DNA from: Planctomycetota bacterium
Lineage (GTDB): Bacteria; Planctomycetota; Phycisphaerae; UBA1845; UTPLA1
Direction of reading: 5' to 3'
NCBI GenBank assembly: GCA_016712275.1
Contig: JADJRI010000011.1
Coordinates: forward strand, 62,001-126,000
DNA length: 64,000 nt
Shown: positions 49,984-59,085 of the stretch, in pieces
Numbering within the stretch: position 1 is the first letter of the stretch
Layout: every line of letters starts with the position of its first letter
Made by a program: the position numbers and the translations under genes
The notes under the pieces: model-generated
What the model was told of the DNA's origin: nothing
The model's database searches: none
The model's input: the letters and a program-made list of their open reading frames with translations, nothing else

Positions 49984-51906
49984 CACCGCGGCTCCACAAG
50001 AACGCGCTCGTCTCCGACGCGTTTGGTAAACTGAATTCGATCAAGCTGCTCAAGCAAAGGCTGCACCACCCGCCGCGTAAGATTCAGCTTATCCCGCACA
50101 TCCGCCAATTTGAACTTCCGCCCTCCCGCCCCGATCGCCGCGACCGCCTGCTTGAACTTCTCAAAACTCGCCGACGAAATGAACATCTGCGGGCCGTATC
50201 CCACCAGCGCGGCCTCGGTCTTGGCGAGGTCCTCGAGCAATTTCGCCCGCTGCTTTGAAAGCGGCACAATCGTCTGCAGCTTCGTCCATTCCGGCGGGTC
50301 GAACCCCGCCGCCGCAATTTCCGCCGTCAATTGTGCCAACAGTGCGGCATCCTCAGCCGACATCGTCGGCCGAAACTCGCGATGCGCGACGTAAGGCCCG
50401 CGAACCGCAACCAGCCCGCGCTGTTCCAGCCGCGCAAAAACCTCCCGGCCCATGCCCTGCGCCGATTTCAACCCGATCCACCCGACAAATCGATCCTTGG
50501 CAATCCCCGGCTCGTTCGGCTTTAACGCATGATGCCGCTTCAAAAAGAGAGTGCCCGCGCCTCGACATCCGCCACCGTACCGCGATGCACTCGCGCGTGC
50601 CGATACGAATCAAAATCCCCTCGGTAAGCATCCTCGCCCGAAACGGCTCGACTTCCGAAGGCTCAATGCCCGCCTCACAAGCAACGCGATTCACCCAAAG
50701 CGTTTGAAACCCCGCCCCACGAAACGCTTCCCTTATTCGCTCATATCCATCAGCCGACGCCGCCCGCTCGACGGCCGTTCGCGTCTCCGCCAGCTTCGGC
50801 CGCGCCCGCCGCGCCACCGGCCGCACAACGCTCCCACCGCCCAACGTCGCCTGAGCATTCTCATTACGCACAATGAACCGCTGCCCGAACGCGGCGACCA
50901 CCGCCTGCTGAAACCGAAGTTGCACAAATCCACTTTCGCCCGGCGCAATCTCATCGCCGCCGATGACAACCAGCATCGCAATCGCCTCGGTCGTGCCGAT
51001 GGAAATGCGCAGGCGCGTATGGGAATCGATGGGCGCCTTGAGTCTGGGTAGTGCCCGAACTCTGGCATCCAGATAGCGCGTCGGTGTCAGATAGCCGGGC
51101 GTGGCCAGCTCCATGCCACGATCGATCGCAACCTTGTCGACCCCCGTCACATTCAGCGCCGCACGCTGCCCGCCGACCGCACCCTCGATCACCGACCCGT
51201 GCGACTGCACCTCGCGAACCTTGCAGGCGATTCCCACCGGCTGAAGCTCCAGCGTTTCCCCCGGCGTCACACGCCCCGACAGCACCGAGCCGGTCACAAC
51301 AGTGCCGCGACCGTGTACCGAAAACACCCGGTCGATCGACAGCCGAAAAATGCCCCCGCTCTCTCGGCCGTTTTCCATCAATGACAACGTCCGAAGTGTC
51401 GCTCGGATGACATCCAGCCCAATGCCTGTCTTCGCAGAAGCCCCAATGATCGGCCAGCTCTCCAGTGCCGTGCCGCCCACCGCGTCGGCAATCTGCTCGC
51501 GCACAATCGCGGAGCGATCCTCCAGCACCAAATCAACCTTCGACAGAACAACCAGCCCCCGCCCGATCCCCAGCAAGTCAAGAATTTCAATATGCTCCCG
51601 TGTCTGCGGCATGACACCATCATCCGCCGCCACCACCAGCATCGCCAGATCGAACCCCGTCGCCCCCGCGACCATCGTCCGCACAAATCGCTCATGCCCC
51701 GGAACATCGACAATGCCGATATCGACCGCCGGCATTCCCCCCGCTGCGGGCAAAGTCAGATGCGCGAAGCCCAACTCAATCGTCATCCCCCGCGCTTTTT
51801 CCTCCGGCAGCCGATCCGGATCGGTGCCGGTCAGCGCCTTCACCAGCGTCGACTTGCCGTGGTCAATGTGGCCGGCCGTGCCAAGAATGCAAAAGCGGGA
51901 ACTCAT
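49983..51906 (-). CDS. selB: Selenocysteine-specific elongation factor SelB, frameshifted between 50540 and 50620
   Basis: About 641 residues over the breaks. ATG at 51906 begins MSSRFCILGTAGHIDHGKST (G1), then DVPGHERFV (G3) and VVLSKVDLV (G4), i.e. an EF-Tu-like GTPase, then beta-barrel domains and the winged-helix region that binds the SECIS hairpin. The first frame derails after LIRIGTRECIA. The C-terminus resumes as LFLKRHHALKPNEPGIAK and ends VLVEPR at 49983. A third frame (VHRGTVADVEARAL) fits the middle, so two small indels may be present. SelB with SelA indicates UGA-directed selenocysteine use; selC and a selenoprotein were not found in the window. Confidence 0.9.
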
Positions 51907-52260
51907 AATTCGGATGATGGTATCGCACCGGCTCGCGATGAAAAGGAGTGGATGGGAAATAAGCCAAGGGCAAAGTTTGGGGGAGCATGGGCCTCCGGCC
52001 CGTGCGAATTGCAGTCGCTCGGCGACGCTTCTCTTCAAACTTCACCCGTACAGCAAATAGAGATGCAAAGGGCATGTTCAGACGAGTAAGAAACTCGAAC
52101 CGCTGCCCCTTGCGATCTTCTTCCCCACCGGCAGCCGACCACGGCCTGAAGCCGCCGCCGACCGCCAAGTGATCATGACACTATAGCAATTCGACCGTAT
52201 GCCCGAAATGCCTGCCCAATGATAACTTCGCAATTGACAGGTCGGCCCCAATTTCGCACG
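51907..52260. other. Intergenic region with a hairpin
   Basis: About 350 bases between divergent selB and the TPR gene. It contains GCATGGGCC-TCC-GGCCCGTGC (51985-52005), a nine-base-pair hairpin of unknown role, and presumably promoters for both sides. No gene is supported. Confidence 0.55.
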
Positions 52261-53460
52261 ATGCCCCCAATGAAGCAGGGATGGTTTATACCCGCCACGC
52301 TATTCGGCTTCGGCCTCGCGATGACCGGGCTTTGGTTGTATCTGGCCATGGCCGACACCGATTCGCCGCCGCAGCCGCGCGTTGTCATGGTCGATGAACC
52401 CATGTTCCCCGGCATGGAACGCACCAGCCCGGGACCCACCACTCACGATAGTGGCAATAAGTCGTCAGACGAGAAGCGAAACGAGACCCGGCGAATCCTT
52501 GCCAATGCATCGGCCCGTGTCGAAATCGAGCCCGAACAACCGGCGAAACGCAAGAAGAGTGTCTCCGCCCTGACAGCCCTGCGCAATCGTCAGCGCGAAG
52601 CGGCACGGCAGCTCGATCGCTGGTTCACCCTGGCCGACGACACCGTCAATCGCTGGAAAAGCAACATCGGCGGCACGCCTTTGATGCGAATCGCCAGAGG
52701 CTGGCATTTGCTCAATCACAACAAGCCGCGCCAGGCGCTCGCGGCCTTTGATCAGATTCTGCAGCGTGAGGAGACCGAAACGGCCGCACTCGCCGGCCGG
52801 GCTGCCGCACTCGTGGCACTCGGTCGCTTCGACGCCGCGCGGGAAACCTATCGCGCATTGCTCGATATTCACCCCCGCGACGCCGGCGCCCGCTATAATC
52901 TCGGCGTGATCGAGGGACGTCTTGGCCGCCTGACCGATGCCGCCGAGCAATTCCGCCTCGCCGTGCAAAGCGACCCGAATCACAAGCGAGCCTGGTTCAA
53001 TCTTGCCAGCCTCGCCCAGCGCGACGGCCGCCTGGCCGAGGCGCGCACGGGATGGGAGGCATTCACCTCCATCGAGCCGGCCATCGCCGCGGGCTGGTAC
53101 AATCTCGGCATTGTCTACATGGATTACCAGAATCCGACCGACGCGGCCCGGTGCTTTTCCTATGTCGTCATGATCGATCCGACCGATGTGGACGGCTATG
53201 TGAATCTGGCCGAGGCCTACCGCGCTGAGGGTGACTTCGATTCGGCACTGGGCATTCTGCATCAGGCCGATCAGTTGTCGCCGTGCGACCCGGTTGTGCT
53301 AAGTGTCATGGCTCAGGCACACCGCGGCTTCGCGGCGATTCATCCCGAAAACGAATCTCAGCACCTGTTGGAGGCGCTTCGCCTCGAATCCCAACTCGCG
53401 ACGATGGAGGAGGCAAACGGCCTCGCCGACGTGGTCGCCGACGGCAGCCCGGAAGACTAG
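52261..53460 (+). CDS. Membrane-anchored TPR protein
   Basis: 399 residues (an ATG at 52270 is also possible). A single N-terminal helix (GWFIPATLFGFGLAMTGLWL) is followed by a charged Lys/Arg linker and then TPR motifs from ~140 to 390: RIARGWHLLNHNKPRQALAA, AARETYRALLDIHPRDAGAR, AWFNLASLAQRDGRLAEA and GWYNLGIVYMDYQNPTDAAR. It is probably a periplasm- or cytoplasm-facing scaffold. No enzymatic motif is seen. The TAG at 53458-53460 overlaps the end of the convergent etfB gene. Confidence 0.8.
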   Translation: MPPMKQGWFIPATLFGFGLAMTGLWLYLAMADTDSPPQPRVVMVDEPMFPGMERTSPGPTTHDSGNKSSDEKRNETRRILANASARVEIEPEQPAKRKKSVSALTALRNRQREAARQLDRWFTLADDTVNRWKSNIGGTPLMRIARGWHLLNHNKPRQALAAFDQILQREETETAALAGRAAALVALGRFDAARETYRALLDIHPRDAGARYNLGVIEGRLGRLTDAAEQFRLAVQSDPNHKRAWFNLASLAQRDGRLAEARTGWEAFTSIEPAIAAGWYNLGIVYMDYQNPTDAARCFSYVVMIDPTDVDGYVNLAEAYRAEGDFDSALGILHQADQLSPCDPVVLSVMAQAHRGFAAIHPENESQHLLEALRLESQLATMEEANGLADVVADGSPED

Positions 53461-54257
53461 ATCAGCTTTTCTTCCTCGCGAAGAATCCGAACCAGCTCTT
53501 TCGCCATCTGCTCCGGCTCGCCCTCGAGCTTTCGTCCCGGCGGGCGCGGCGGCGGTGGCGTGAAGCCGTCCATCTTCGTGGTCCAGTTGTCGCCTGACAG
53601 TTCCGCGGCGCTCAGACCCAGCGCGGCCGCATTCTTCGCATCGACCGGCTTTTTCTTCGCCTTCATCAATCCCGGCAGCGACGGATAACGCGGCTCGACA
53701 TATCCCTTGTCGATCGAAAAGAGGCACGGCAGTTGCACTTCGACGACTTCCTCGGCGCCTTCGATGCGGCGCCGTGCGGTGGCCGTTTTGAAATCCGCGC
53801 CCCATTCGATCGATGTCACCGCGCCGACATGCGGCAGACCGAGCAATTCCGCCAGCGCCGGGCCCACCTGCCCCCGATCGTAGTCGATGGCGTGCTTGCC
53901 CGCGAAAATCACGTCGAATTTCTGATCCTTCATCGCCGCCGCCAGCACGCGGGCAACGCCCAGATCATCCAGCCCCTCAAACAGCGGATCGCTCAAATGC
54001 ACCCCGTGGTCCGCACCCATGGCAAACGCGGTCCGCAGCACATCAACGGCCGCGGCGGGACCGAGCGTCATCGCCGTGATCTCCGCATTGGCCGCGGCAT
54101 TCTTCTCTTTGAATTGCAAAGCGGCCTCGACGGCGAATTCGCAGAAGGGGGTCATCACGAACTTCACGCCCGCGGGGTCGATCGCGCTGCCGTCGGCCTT
54201 GACCTTGATGGCCGCCGTGGATTCCGGAACGTACTTGACTAATGAAAGTATCTTCAT
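53457..54257 (-). CDS. etfB: Electron transfer flavoprotein beta subunit
   Basis: 266 residues. KILSLVKYVPESTAAIKVKA and DPAGVKFVMTPFCEFAVEAA match the ETF-beta N-terminus, and VIFAGKHAIDYDRGQVGPAL with LAELLGLPHVGAV is the conserved FAD/AMP region. With an alpha subunit (not in the window) it carries electrons from acyl-CoA dehydrogenases to the quinone pool. It lies downstream of the B12-MeaB gene on the same strand, hinting at propionyl/methylmalonyl-CoA or fatty-acid metabolism. Confidence 0.9.
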   Translation of the reverse strand: MKILSLVKYVPESTAAIKVKADGSAIDPAGVKFVMTPFCEFAVEAALQFKEKNAAANAEITAMTLGPAAAVDVLRTAFAMGADHGVHLSDPLFEGLDDLGVARVLAAAMKDQKFDVIFAGKHAIDYDRGQVGPALAELLGLPHVGAVTSIEWGADFKTATARRRIEGAEEVVEVQLPCLFSIDKGYVEPRYPSLPGLMKAKKKPVDAKNAAALGLSAAELSGDNWTTKMDGFTPPPPRPPGRKLEGEPEQMAKELVRILREEEKLI

Positions 54258-54290
54258 CGAACACCTTCTTCAGAATATCGAATGATGAAT

Positions 54291-54361
54291 AGCGAATAGC
54301 GAAGCGGAATCCTGCTTGAATGGCCTCTACGTATTTCGCCATTCTTCATTCGCTATTCGCT
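54291..54361. repeat. Intergenic inverted repeat (AGCGAATAGCGAA arms)
   Basis: Perfect 13-base arms (54291-54303 and 54349-54361) flank a 45-base spacer. The right arm overlaps the last codons and stop of the B12-MeaB gene. It lies between that gene and etfB and could affect read-through or mRNA stability. Confidence 0.7.
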
Positions 54362-55522
54362 TTTCAATATCACATCCGCCAACTCATCGATGCCCTTGCC
54401 ATGCGAGGCCACCGTCTTCACGATCGGTTTGTCCGTGCCGATCGACTCGATAATCTCCGATGCCAGCTTGTCGGCACCTGCGAGATCGGCCTTGTTGATG
54501 ACGAATACATCCGCCACCTCGGTGATGCCCGCCTTCTCCATCTGCAGCCCGTCGCCCGCACCCGGCATCATAAGCAGGACGAGCGGCTTGGCCCATTCGC
54601 GAATGGCAATGTCGTTTTGGCCCGCGCCGACCGTCTCGATCAGCAGCACATCGACCATCGCCCGCCGTATCACTTCCACCATCGCGCCGGTCGTCGGTGC
54701 CACGCCCCCCAACTGGCCCCGGCTGGCGGCCGATCGCAGAAACACGCCGGGATCGCCCACATTCAACGTCATGCGCGCCCGATCGCCCAGCAGCGCGCCG
54801 CCCGTGATCGGGCTGGCCGGATCGACCGCGACAACGCCCACCGTTTTTCCACGGCTGCGCAATTCCTTGAGCAGACGGCCGATGAGCGTGCTCTTGCCGA
54901 CACCCGGCGAACCGGTAAAGCCGACGACGGCCGTCTTTCCGTCGGCAGGCGGCAGCTTGCGATTCACCTGCTCGATCGATGCGCCATCTTCGACCCATGT
55001 AAGCACGCGCCCGAGCGCGACGCGATCGCCCTTCTGCATCGCGCCGATCCACTTGTCCAACTCGCCGTTTTCCACGCTGTGTCGCCGGCCTTCGTGAACC
55101 GTCGTGGCAAGCGCCTTGATGTCCGTCACGATTTTCGTGAGCGAAACTTCCGTTTCGAAAATGATCGCAACCCCCGCATCGCGCATGGCCTGCACATCAT
55201 CCGGCGGAATGATGCCGCCTATCACGACCGGAATATCGCTGCGGCCCAGCTTCTTCAACTCATCCATCAACACCGGCACCAGCGTGAGATGGGCGGCGCT
55301 GTGAAAGCTCGCCCCGAGAATATCCACATCCTCCTCGACGGCCGCCTTGGCCGCGGTGGCGGGCGACTGCCAGAGGCCGGTGTAAATGACTTCCATGCCG
55401 GCATCACGAAGACCGCGCGCGAGTACCTTAACGCCGCGGTCGTGTCCGTCGAGTCCGATCTTGGCCAACAGAATCCTCGTCGGTGTTTTCAACATCCCCG
55501 ATCCAGTTTGAGTATCGTTCAA
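54353..55522 (-). CDS. Cobalamin-binding domain fused to MeaB-type GTPase
   Basis: 389 residues. Residues ~15-140 are the B12-binding domain of methylmalonyl-CoA mutases: RILLAKIGLDGHDRGVKVLA (DxHxxG) and GGIIPPDDVQAMRDAG. Residues ~165-389 are a MeaB/ArgK GTPase: VVGFTGSPGVGKSTLIGRLL (Walker A), VVAVDPASPITGGALLGDRA, VDVLLIETVGAGQNDIAI and VFVINKADLAGADKLA. It would carry cobalamin and chaperone the mutase active site. The mutase catalytic domain is absent here and must lie elsewhere. The last codons and stop come from the inverted repeat described separately. A second Met at 55495 is possible. Confidence 0.87.
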   Translation of the reverse strand: MNDTQTGSGMLKTPTRILLAKIGLDGHDRGVKVLARGLRDAGMEVIYTGLWQSPATAAKAAVEEDVDILGASFHSAAHLTLVPVLMDELKKLGRSDIPVVIGGIIPPDDVQAMRDAGVAIIFETEVSLTKIVTDIKALATTVHEGRRHSVENGELDKWIGAMQKGDRVALGRVLTWVEDGASIEQVNRKLPPADGKTAVVGFTGSPGVGKSTLIGRLLKELRSRGKTVGVVAVDPASPITGGALLGDRARMTLNVGDPGVFLRSAASRGQLGGVAPTTGAMVEVIRRAMVDVLLIETVGAGQNDIAIREWAKPLVLLMMPGAGDGLQMEKAGITEVADVFVINKADLAGADKLASEIIESIGTDKPIVKTVASHGKGIDELADVILKSE

Positions 55523-55724
55523 CGCCGAGCAAGACTCCCATTCAAGAGCGGAGTCCGGGCGAGTCCGGCTATATTGGCAGGTTTCCGATGTCGCGCCAAG
55601 TGCGGCGGGCGATGCGGGAGATTTTACGCGCTGGGTTGCCGATTTATTAGTTGATTTTGGGCGACGGTTATTGGCGGGTGGAATAATCGGTTCGTCAATT
55701 TCCTCATCCGATTTGTCCCGGGGC

Positions 55725-56183
55725 TCAATCCAGGTTTCTCATCCTTTTTGCGGCATGGCTCAGAATCTCGGCAAAAAGAACTACTGCCACAGGAATTAAT
55801 AATACCCAGCCCGGCAAGAAAACCAGCCATTCGTAAATAGTAACGAACCCATTATTAGATAGACCTTCGAAAACGGGTGGCGAGAAGAAATAGGTGGGAT
55901 TGGCATTCCATTTCAATGAGATGAGCGAACTTCCAGTTGGCGCTAATACGTTGTCCACGTGCCAGCCCGGACCAATGATTTCAATGCGCCCATCGATTGC
56001 CTCGATACTGAACCACCGCGTGAGAAGCTTGGAATTAGTCAACAACACGAGCAGCGTAAAGCCAGTACCAATCACGCAAAGTGAAAACAACCATAGTTTG
56101 CGCAGCTTCTTCTGACGCTTTCGCACAGGTCCATAATCCAATATGTTGACTTGTTCGGTGGGCATCCTGTCAAAAACTTCCAT
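55725..56183 (-). CDS. Membrane protein of unknown function
   Basis: 152 residues: a basic N-terminal segment (RKRQKKLRKLWLFSLCVIGT) leading into one helix, a central beta-rich loop, and a second hydrophobic helix (WLVFLPGWVLLIPVAVVLFA) near the end. Start at 56183 or 56165. No family recognised. It may be part of the same operon as the zinc-ribbon protein next to it, 39 bases apart. Confidence 0.6.
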   Translation of the reverse strand: MEVFDRMPTEQVNILDYGPVRKRQKKLRKLWLFSLCVIGTGFTLLVLLTNSKLLTRWFSIEAIDGRIEIIGPGWHVDNVLAPTGSSLISLKWNANPTYFFSPPVFEGLSNNGFVTIYEWLVFLPGWVLLIPVAVVLFAEILSHAAKRMRNLD

Positions 56184-56222
56184 TGGATATCATATCGCCG
56201 CATTACCCGCACAGCCCTGAAG

Positions 56223-56831
56223 CTATGGCACTGCAGGCGTCTCATGCATTGTGCCACACTCCGGGCAGCGGGCAAGCGGATTATCCGGCGTAGGGCCGCG
56301 CAGGTCGTAGCCGCATTTTAGACACAAGCCTTCTTTTCGGCGGGAGCGCGCTCGAATGAAATTGGGGGCCATTAACAGTATGGCAAGCGGCACACCCAGC
56401 ACCAAGCCATTGAGCGCGACGCCATCCCAGCGAACGTAGATCCTGCTGTCGGGTCGTTCGGCCGACTTCCAAGCGGGATCGCTCCATGGCCACCAGCATT
56501 GCCGTTGTTCAAATACCGTAAACGGCCAGCCCCACCTGTCGACTTGCATTTGATGCGTGGTCTGTTGGTTGTGCGCACTCCAGGCCATGCGCTCCACATA
56601 ACCGAATCGCGACCACTCTGACCATTGCGTCACGGCCGGCCATGCAGGTTGGTCGGCGGGAGTCTTGGCCGGCCAGCCGTGTGCCGCGGCGGCGGCACCG
56701 AAGTCATTGATTGTTGTGTTCGCGGGTAACGTGAGTTGCAAGAAACTCGCGCCGACCAGCAAGGCGGATGCGGACGCGACGATCAGGCAGGAAAGCACCG
56801 TCGGCCACACTGCTCGTTTTCTGGTTCGCAT
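56223..56831 (-). CDS. Membrane protein with CLKCGYDLRG zinc ribbon
   Basis: 202 residues from the ATG at 56831 (upstream in-frame Met codons lie in unlikely sequence). Two transmembrane helices flank a periplasmic loop, then a basic RARSRRKEGLCLKCGYDLRG with CPECGTMHETP makes a four-Cys zinc ribbon. The CxxCGYDLRG signature is common on planctomycete membrane proteins of unknown role. Confidence 0.75.
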   Translation of the reverse strand: MRTRKRAVWPTVLSCLIVASASALLVGASFLQLTLPANTTINDFGAAAAAHGWPAKTPADQPAWPAVTQWSEWSRFGYVERMAWSAHNQQTTHQMQVDRWGWPFTVFEQRQCWWPWSDPAWKSAERPDSRIYVRWDGVALNGLVLGVPLAILLMAPNFIRARSRRKEGLCLKCGYDLRGPTPDNPLARCPECGTMHETPAVP

Positions 56832-56904
56832 TAAGCACCCCGCGAAGCTCTTCGCGAATCGGGAAGTTATCAAATGGGAGACTGGTCCCCATCGCAATGA
56901 CGAC

Positions 56905-58572
56905 TTATCTGCGGCTCTCAATCGCCTCGACACGAGCGGCCAGTGCCTTCAGTTGCGCCTGGAGCGCGGCGATTTCCGCGTCTTTTTGCTTCGCCTGCCT
57001 GTGCAGCTCTTGCACGGCGGCGGCGGAATAAATGGTGAGCGGATAGGTATCGACTTGAAGGATACGCTCGCCGTTGGGCAGCAGATCGTTGCTGAGTTGG
57101 ACCGCATCGGGGAACACTTCGCGGAATTCCTGGGCGATGACGTTGAGGTATGGCCTATCAGTTAGTGAGGGATTCGCGGCGCGATATTCATCTGTATAGT
57201 TAAAGCTGACGAGTCGCACCCGGTCCAACGTACCGAGCGCGTTTTCGACCGTCTTCACGTTTGTCTTGATACGGGCGTCTGAATTGGCGAGCCAGTCGCC
57301 GGCGGCGGTCTTCGACGCCGTGCCATCCACTTCGAGGCGGTTTGTGGTCGGGGCACGGCCAAAACCAGTTTCGCCGAAGAATCTCGCCGTATCGAGGTCG
57401 AATCGAACCTTGGTCGAGACGGTTGTCGCGCCACCCGTGGTGCTCGAATACGACAGGTCGGCGATTGTGCCGCCGGCCGAGATGGACAGCGCGTTGATCG
57501 AGGCGCCGTCAACGGTCGAGGTGCGAATGTTACCACGCACGTCCAGTTGGCCGCCAGGTGTGTCGGTTCCAATTCCGACGTCGCCATCGGCCTCGATGAA
57601 GAGCCGGTTTGTCGCGTTTGTTTGAATCGCGAACGTGTCGGTGGAGGCGATCGTGGCTAATTCATTGGTAAAGACGGTGCCATTGAACCTTCCGTTTCCG
57701 GCGACGTGGAGCAGTTGACTGGGAGAACTTGTTCCGATGCCGACGTCGCCGCCGGATTCGATGAGAAGCCGGCTCGTATTGGACGTGAGAATTTGAAACG
57801 CATTGCCGGCGAACACGGGTGCCACTACATCGACATTCAGCGTGCCGTCGACCTGCGCGCCGCCGTTCACGTGGAGCAACTGATCGGGCGCTGTTGTGCC
57901 TATGCCGACATTGCCGCCTGCTTCGATGAAGAGCCGGGTTGATCCGTTTGTTTGAATGTCGAGCGGATCAGTGGTGGCAATTGGGTTTATTTGATTGACA
58001 CTCAGAGCACCTGCGACGCTGGTTGCGCCTCCAACGTCAAGTGCGCCATCGACACTGAATGGTCCATCAAACTGGCCCGCACCGGCGACGTGAAACAGTT
58101 GCGCGGGAGTTTCGGTGCCGATGCCCACATTTCCACCCGCCTCGATGAAGAGGCGGCTGGTTCCATCGGTTTGAATGTCGAGGGGATCTGTCGCGGCAAG
58201 CGGGTTGATTTGATTGACACTTAAGGCACCAGCGACGCTTGCTTCGCCGCCGACCGCGAGTGCACCATCGATGCTGAGTGCGCCATTGAATTGACCGGCG
58301 CCGGCGACGTGAAGCAATTGTGCCGGTGCGTCGGTTCCGATGCCGACGTTGCCGCTCGCTTCGTCCACGAAGATGCGGGTTTCGCCGCCGACCGCGAGAC
58401 TCAGGGGGCCTTCGCTGGTGACGGTGTCCGTGTTGACGGTGCCGCCGACGGTCGCATCATTCGTGACGAACAGCGAATCAAACGTGTTTGAGGTCTCGCA
58501 GCCGGACATGACGATGCCGGAAACGAGCAGAAAGAATGCGCAAAATCCATGTCTAGAAGGTGTGCGACCCAT
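56905..58572 (-). CDS. S74-chaperone-domain lipoprotein with repeated GNVGIGT modules
   Basis: 555 residues. A lipobox signal ends VMSGC. The body has four or five repeats of ~85 residues with GNVGIGTETPAQLFHVAGA and SRLFIEAGGNVGIGT, separated by beta-rich segments as in tail-fibre and adhesin-like proteins. The end carries SDARIKTNVKTVENALGTLD, the intramolecular chaperone (S74) domain with its Ser-Asp start, then a coiled coil (LHRQAKQKDAEIAALQAQLK). Such domains trimerise a fibre and self-cleave at the Ser-Asp site. Surface fibre or matrix protein is likely. No phage genes are nearby. Confidence 0.82.
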   Translation of the reverse strand: MGRTPSRHGFCAFFLLVSGIVMSGCETSNTFDSLFVTNDATVGGTVNTDTVTSEGPLSLAVGGETRIFVDEASGNVGIGTDAPAQLLHVAGAGQFNGALSIDGALAVGGEASVAGALSVNQINPLAATDPLDIQTDGTSRLFIEAGGNVGIGTETPAQLFHVAGAGQFDGPFSVDGALDVGGATSVAGALSVNQINPIATTDPLDIQTNGSTRLFIEAGGNVGIGTTAPDQLLHVNGGAQVDGTLNVDVVAPVFAGNAFQILTSNTSRLLIESGGDVGIGTSSPSQLLHVAGNGRFNGTVFTNELATIASTDTFAIQTNATNRLFIEADGDVGIGTDTPGGQLDVRGNIRTSTVDGASINALSISAGGTIADLSYSSTTGGATTVSTKVRFDLDTARFFGETGFGRAPTTNRLEVDGTASKTAAGDWLANSDARIKTNVKTVENALGTLDRVRLVSFNYTDEYRAANPSLTDRPYLNVIAQEFREVFPDAVQLSNDLLPNGERILQVDTYPLTIYSAAAVQELHRQAKQKDAEIAALQAQLKALAARVEAIESRR

Positions 58573-58735
58573 GATGAATTCCTCAATTAGCTTGAAACAG
58601 ACATGCGGTGCGTAACGAACTGAGTGTATCCGGATGTGATCGCCAAGGCAAGATATTGGAAGTGAGATTCTTTTGATGAAGTGATCTTGGTACTGTCATG
58701 CGTATGTCAGGTGGTGCACACGATCCGGCATTCGC
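58573..58735. other. Upstream region of the S74 lipoprotein gene
   Basis: No coding sequence supported. It presumably holds the promoter of the S74 gene, on the minus strand. Confidence 0.4.
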
Positions 58736-58846
58736 CTAGTCGGCCGGTTTTCGCGAATCCTTCAATAGTTTGCATAGCTCAACTGCCGCGTTTCTTGCCG
58801 CATTCGGCTTCGTCACGCCCTTGATCATCTCCTGCAACTCGCCACC
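58736..58846 (-). pseudogene. Remnant of an lpxB 3' end
   Basis: Translates as GELQEMIKGVTKPNAARNAA then VELCKLLKDSRKPAD and stop. The intact lpxB ends GELQEMIKGVTKPNAARNAA then VELMQMLKT. A 44-base block (58797-58840) is identical to 61301-61344. Sequence upstream of the homology is unrelated, so this is a displaced or duplicated gene end. Confidence 0.8.
58797..58840. repeat. 44-bp direct repeat, left copy (attachment-site-like)
   Basis: Identical to 61301-61344 over 44 bases, in the same orientation, 2,504 bases apart. It lies in the lpxB 3' remnant and bounds a two-gene segment. Confidence 0.85.
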
Positions 58847-59014
58847 GCGACGATCACGCAGGAAAGCGAGATCCACAGGGCTTTGCTTGAACGGTTCCGC
58901 ATGGTTCGCATTCCATAATTTGATACCGGGTACGAATGCGGGGGAGAACAACAGCATGCAACCGGCAGTAATGAAGTACGGCCGGACTATGCAAATATTC
59001 TTCTTGTAATTCTT

Positions 59015-59028
59015 GGGGGGGGGGGGGG
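59015..59028 (+). repeat. G14 homopolymer
   Basis: Fourteen consecutive G, 57 bases before the ATG of the Cys-rich secreted protein gene. It could vary by slipped-strand mispairing, but is also the kind of tract where long-read assemblies err. Confidence 0.9.
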
Positions 59029-59085
59029 CTACACTGCTGTGTGGTACGACCGTTGCTCGTTCCTAATCAAAAAAGGAGAAATGTG

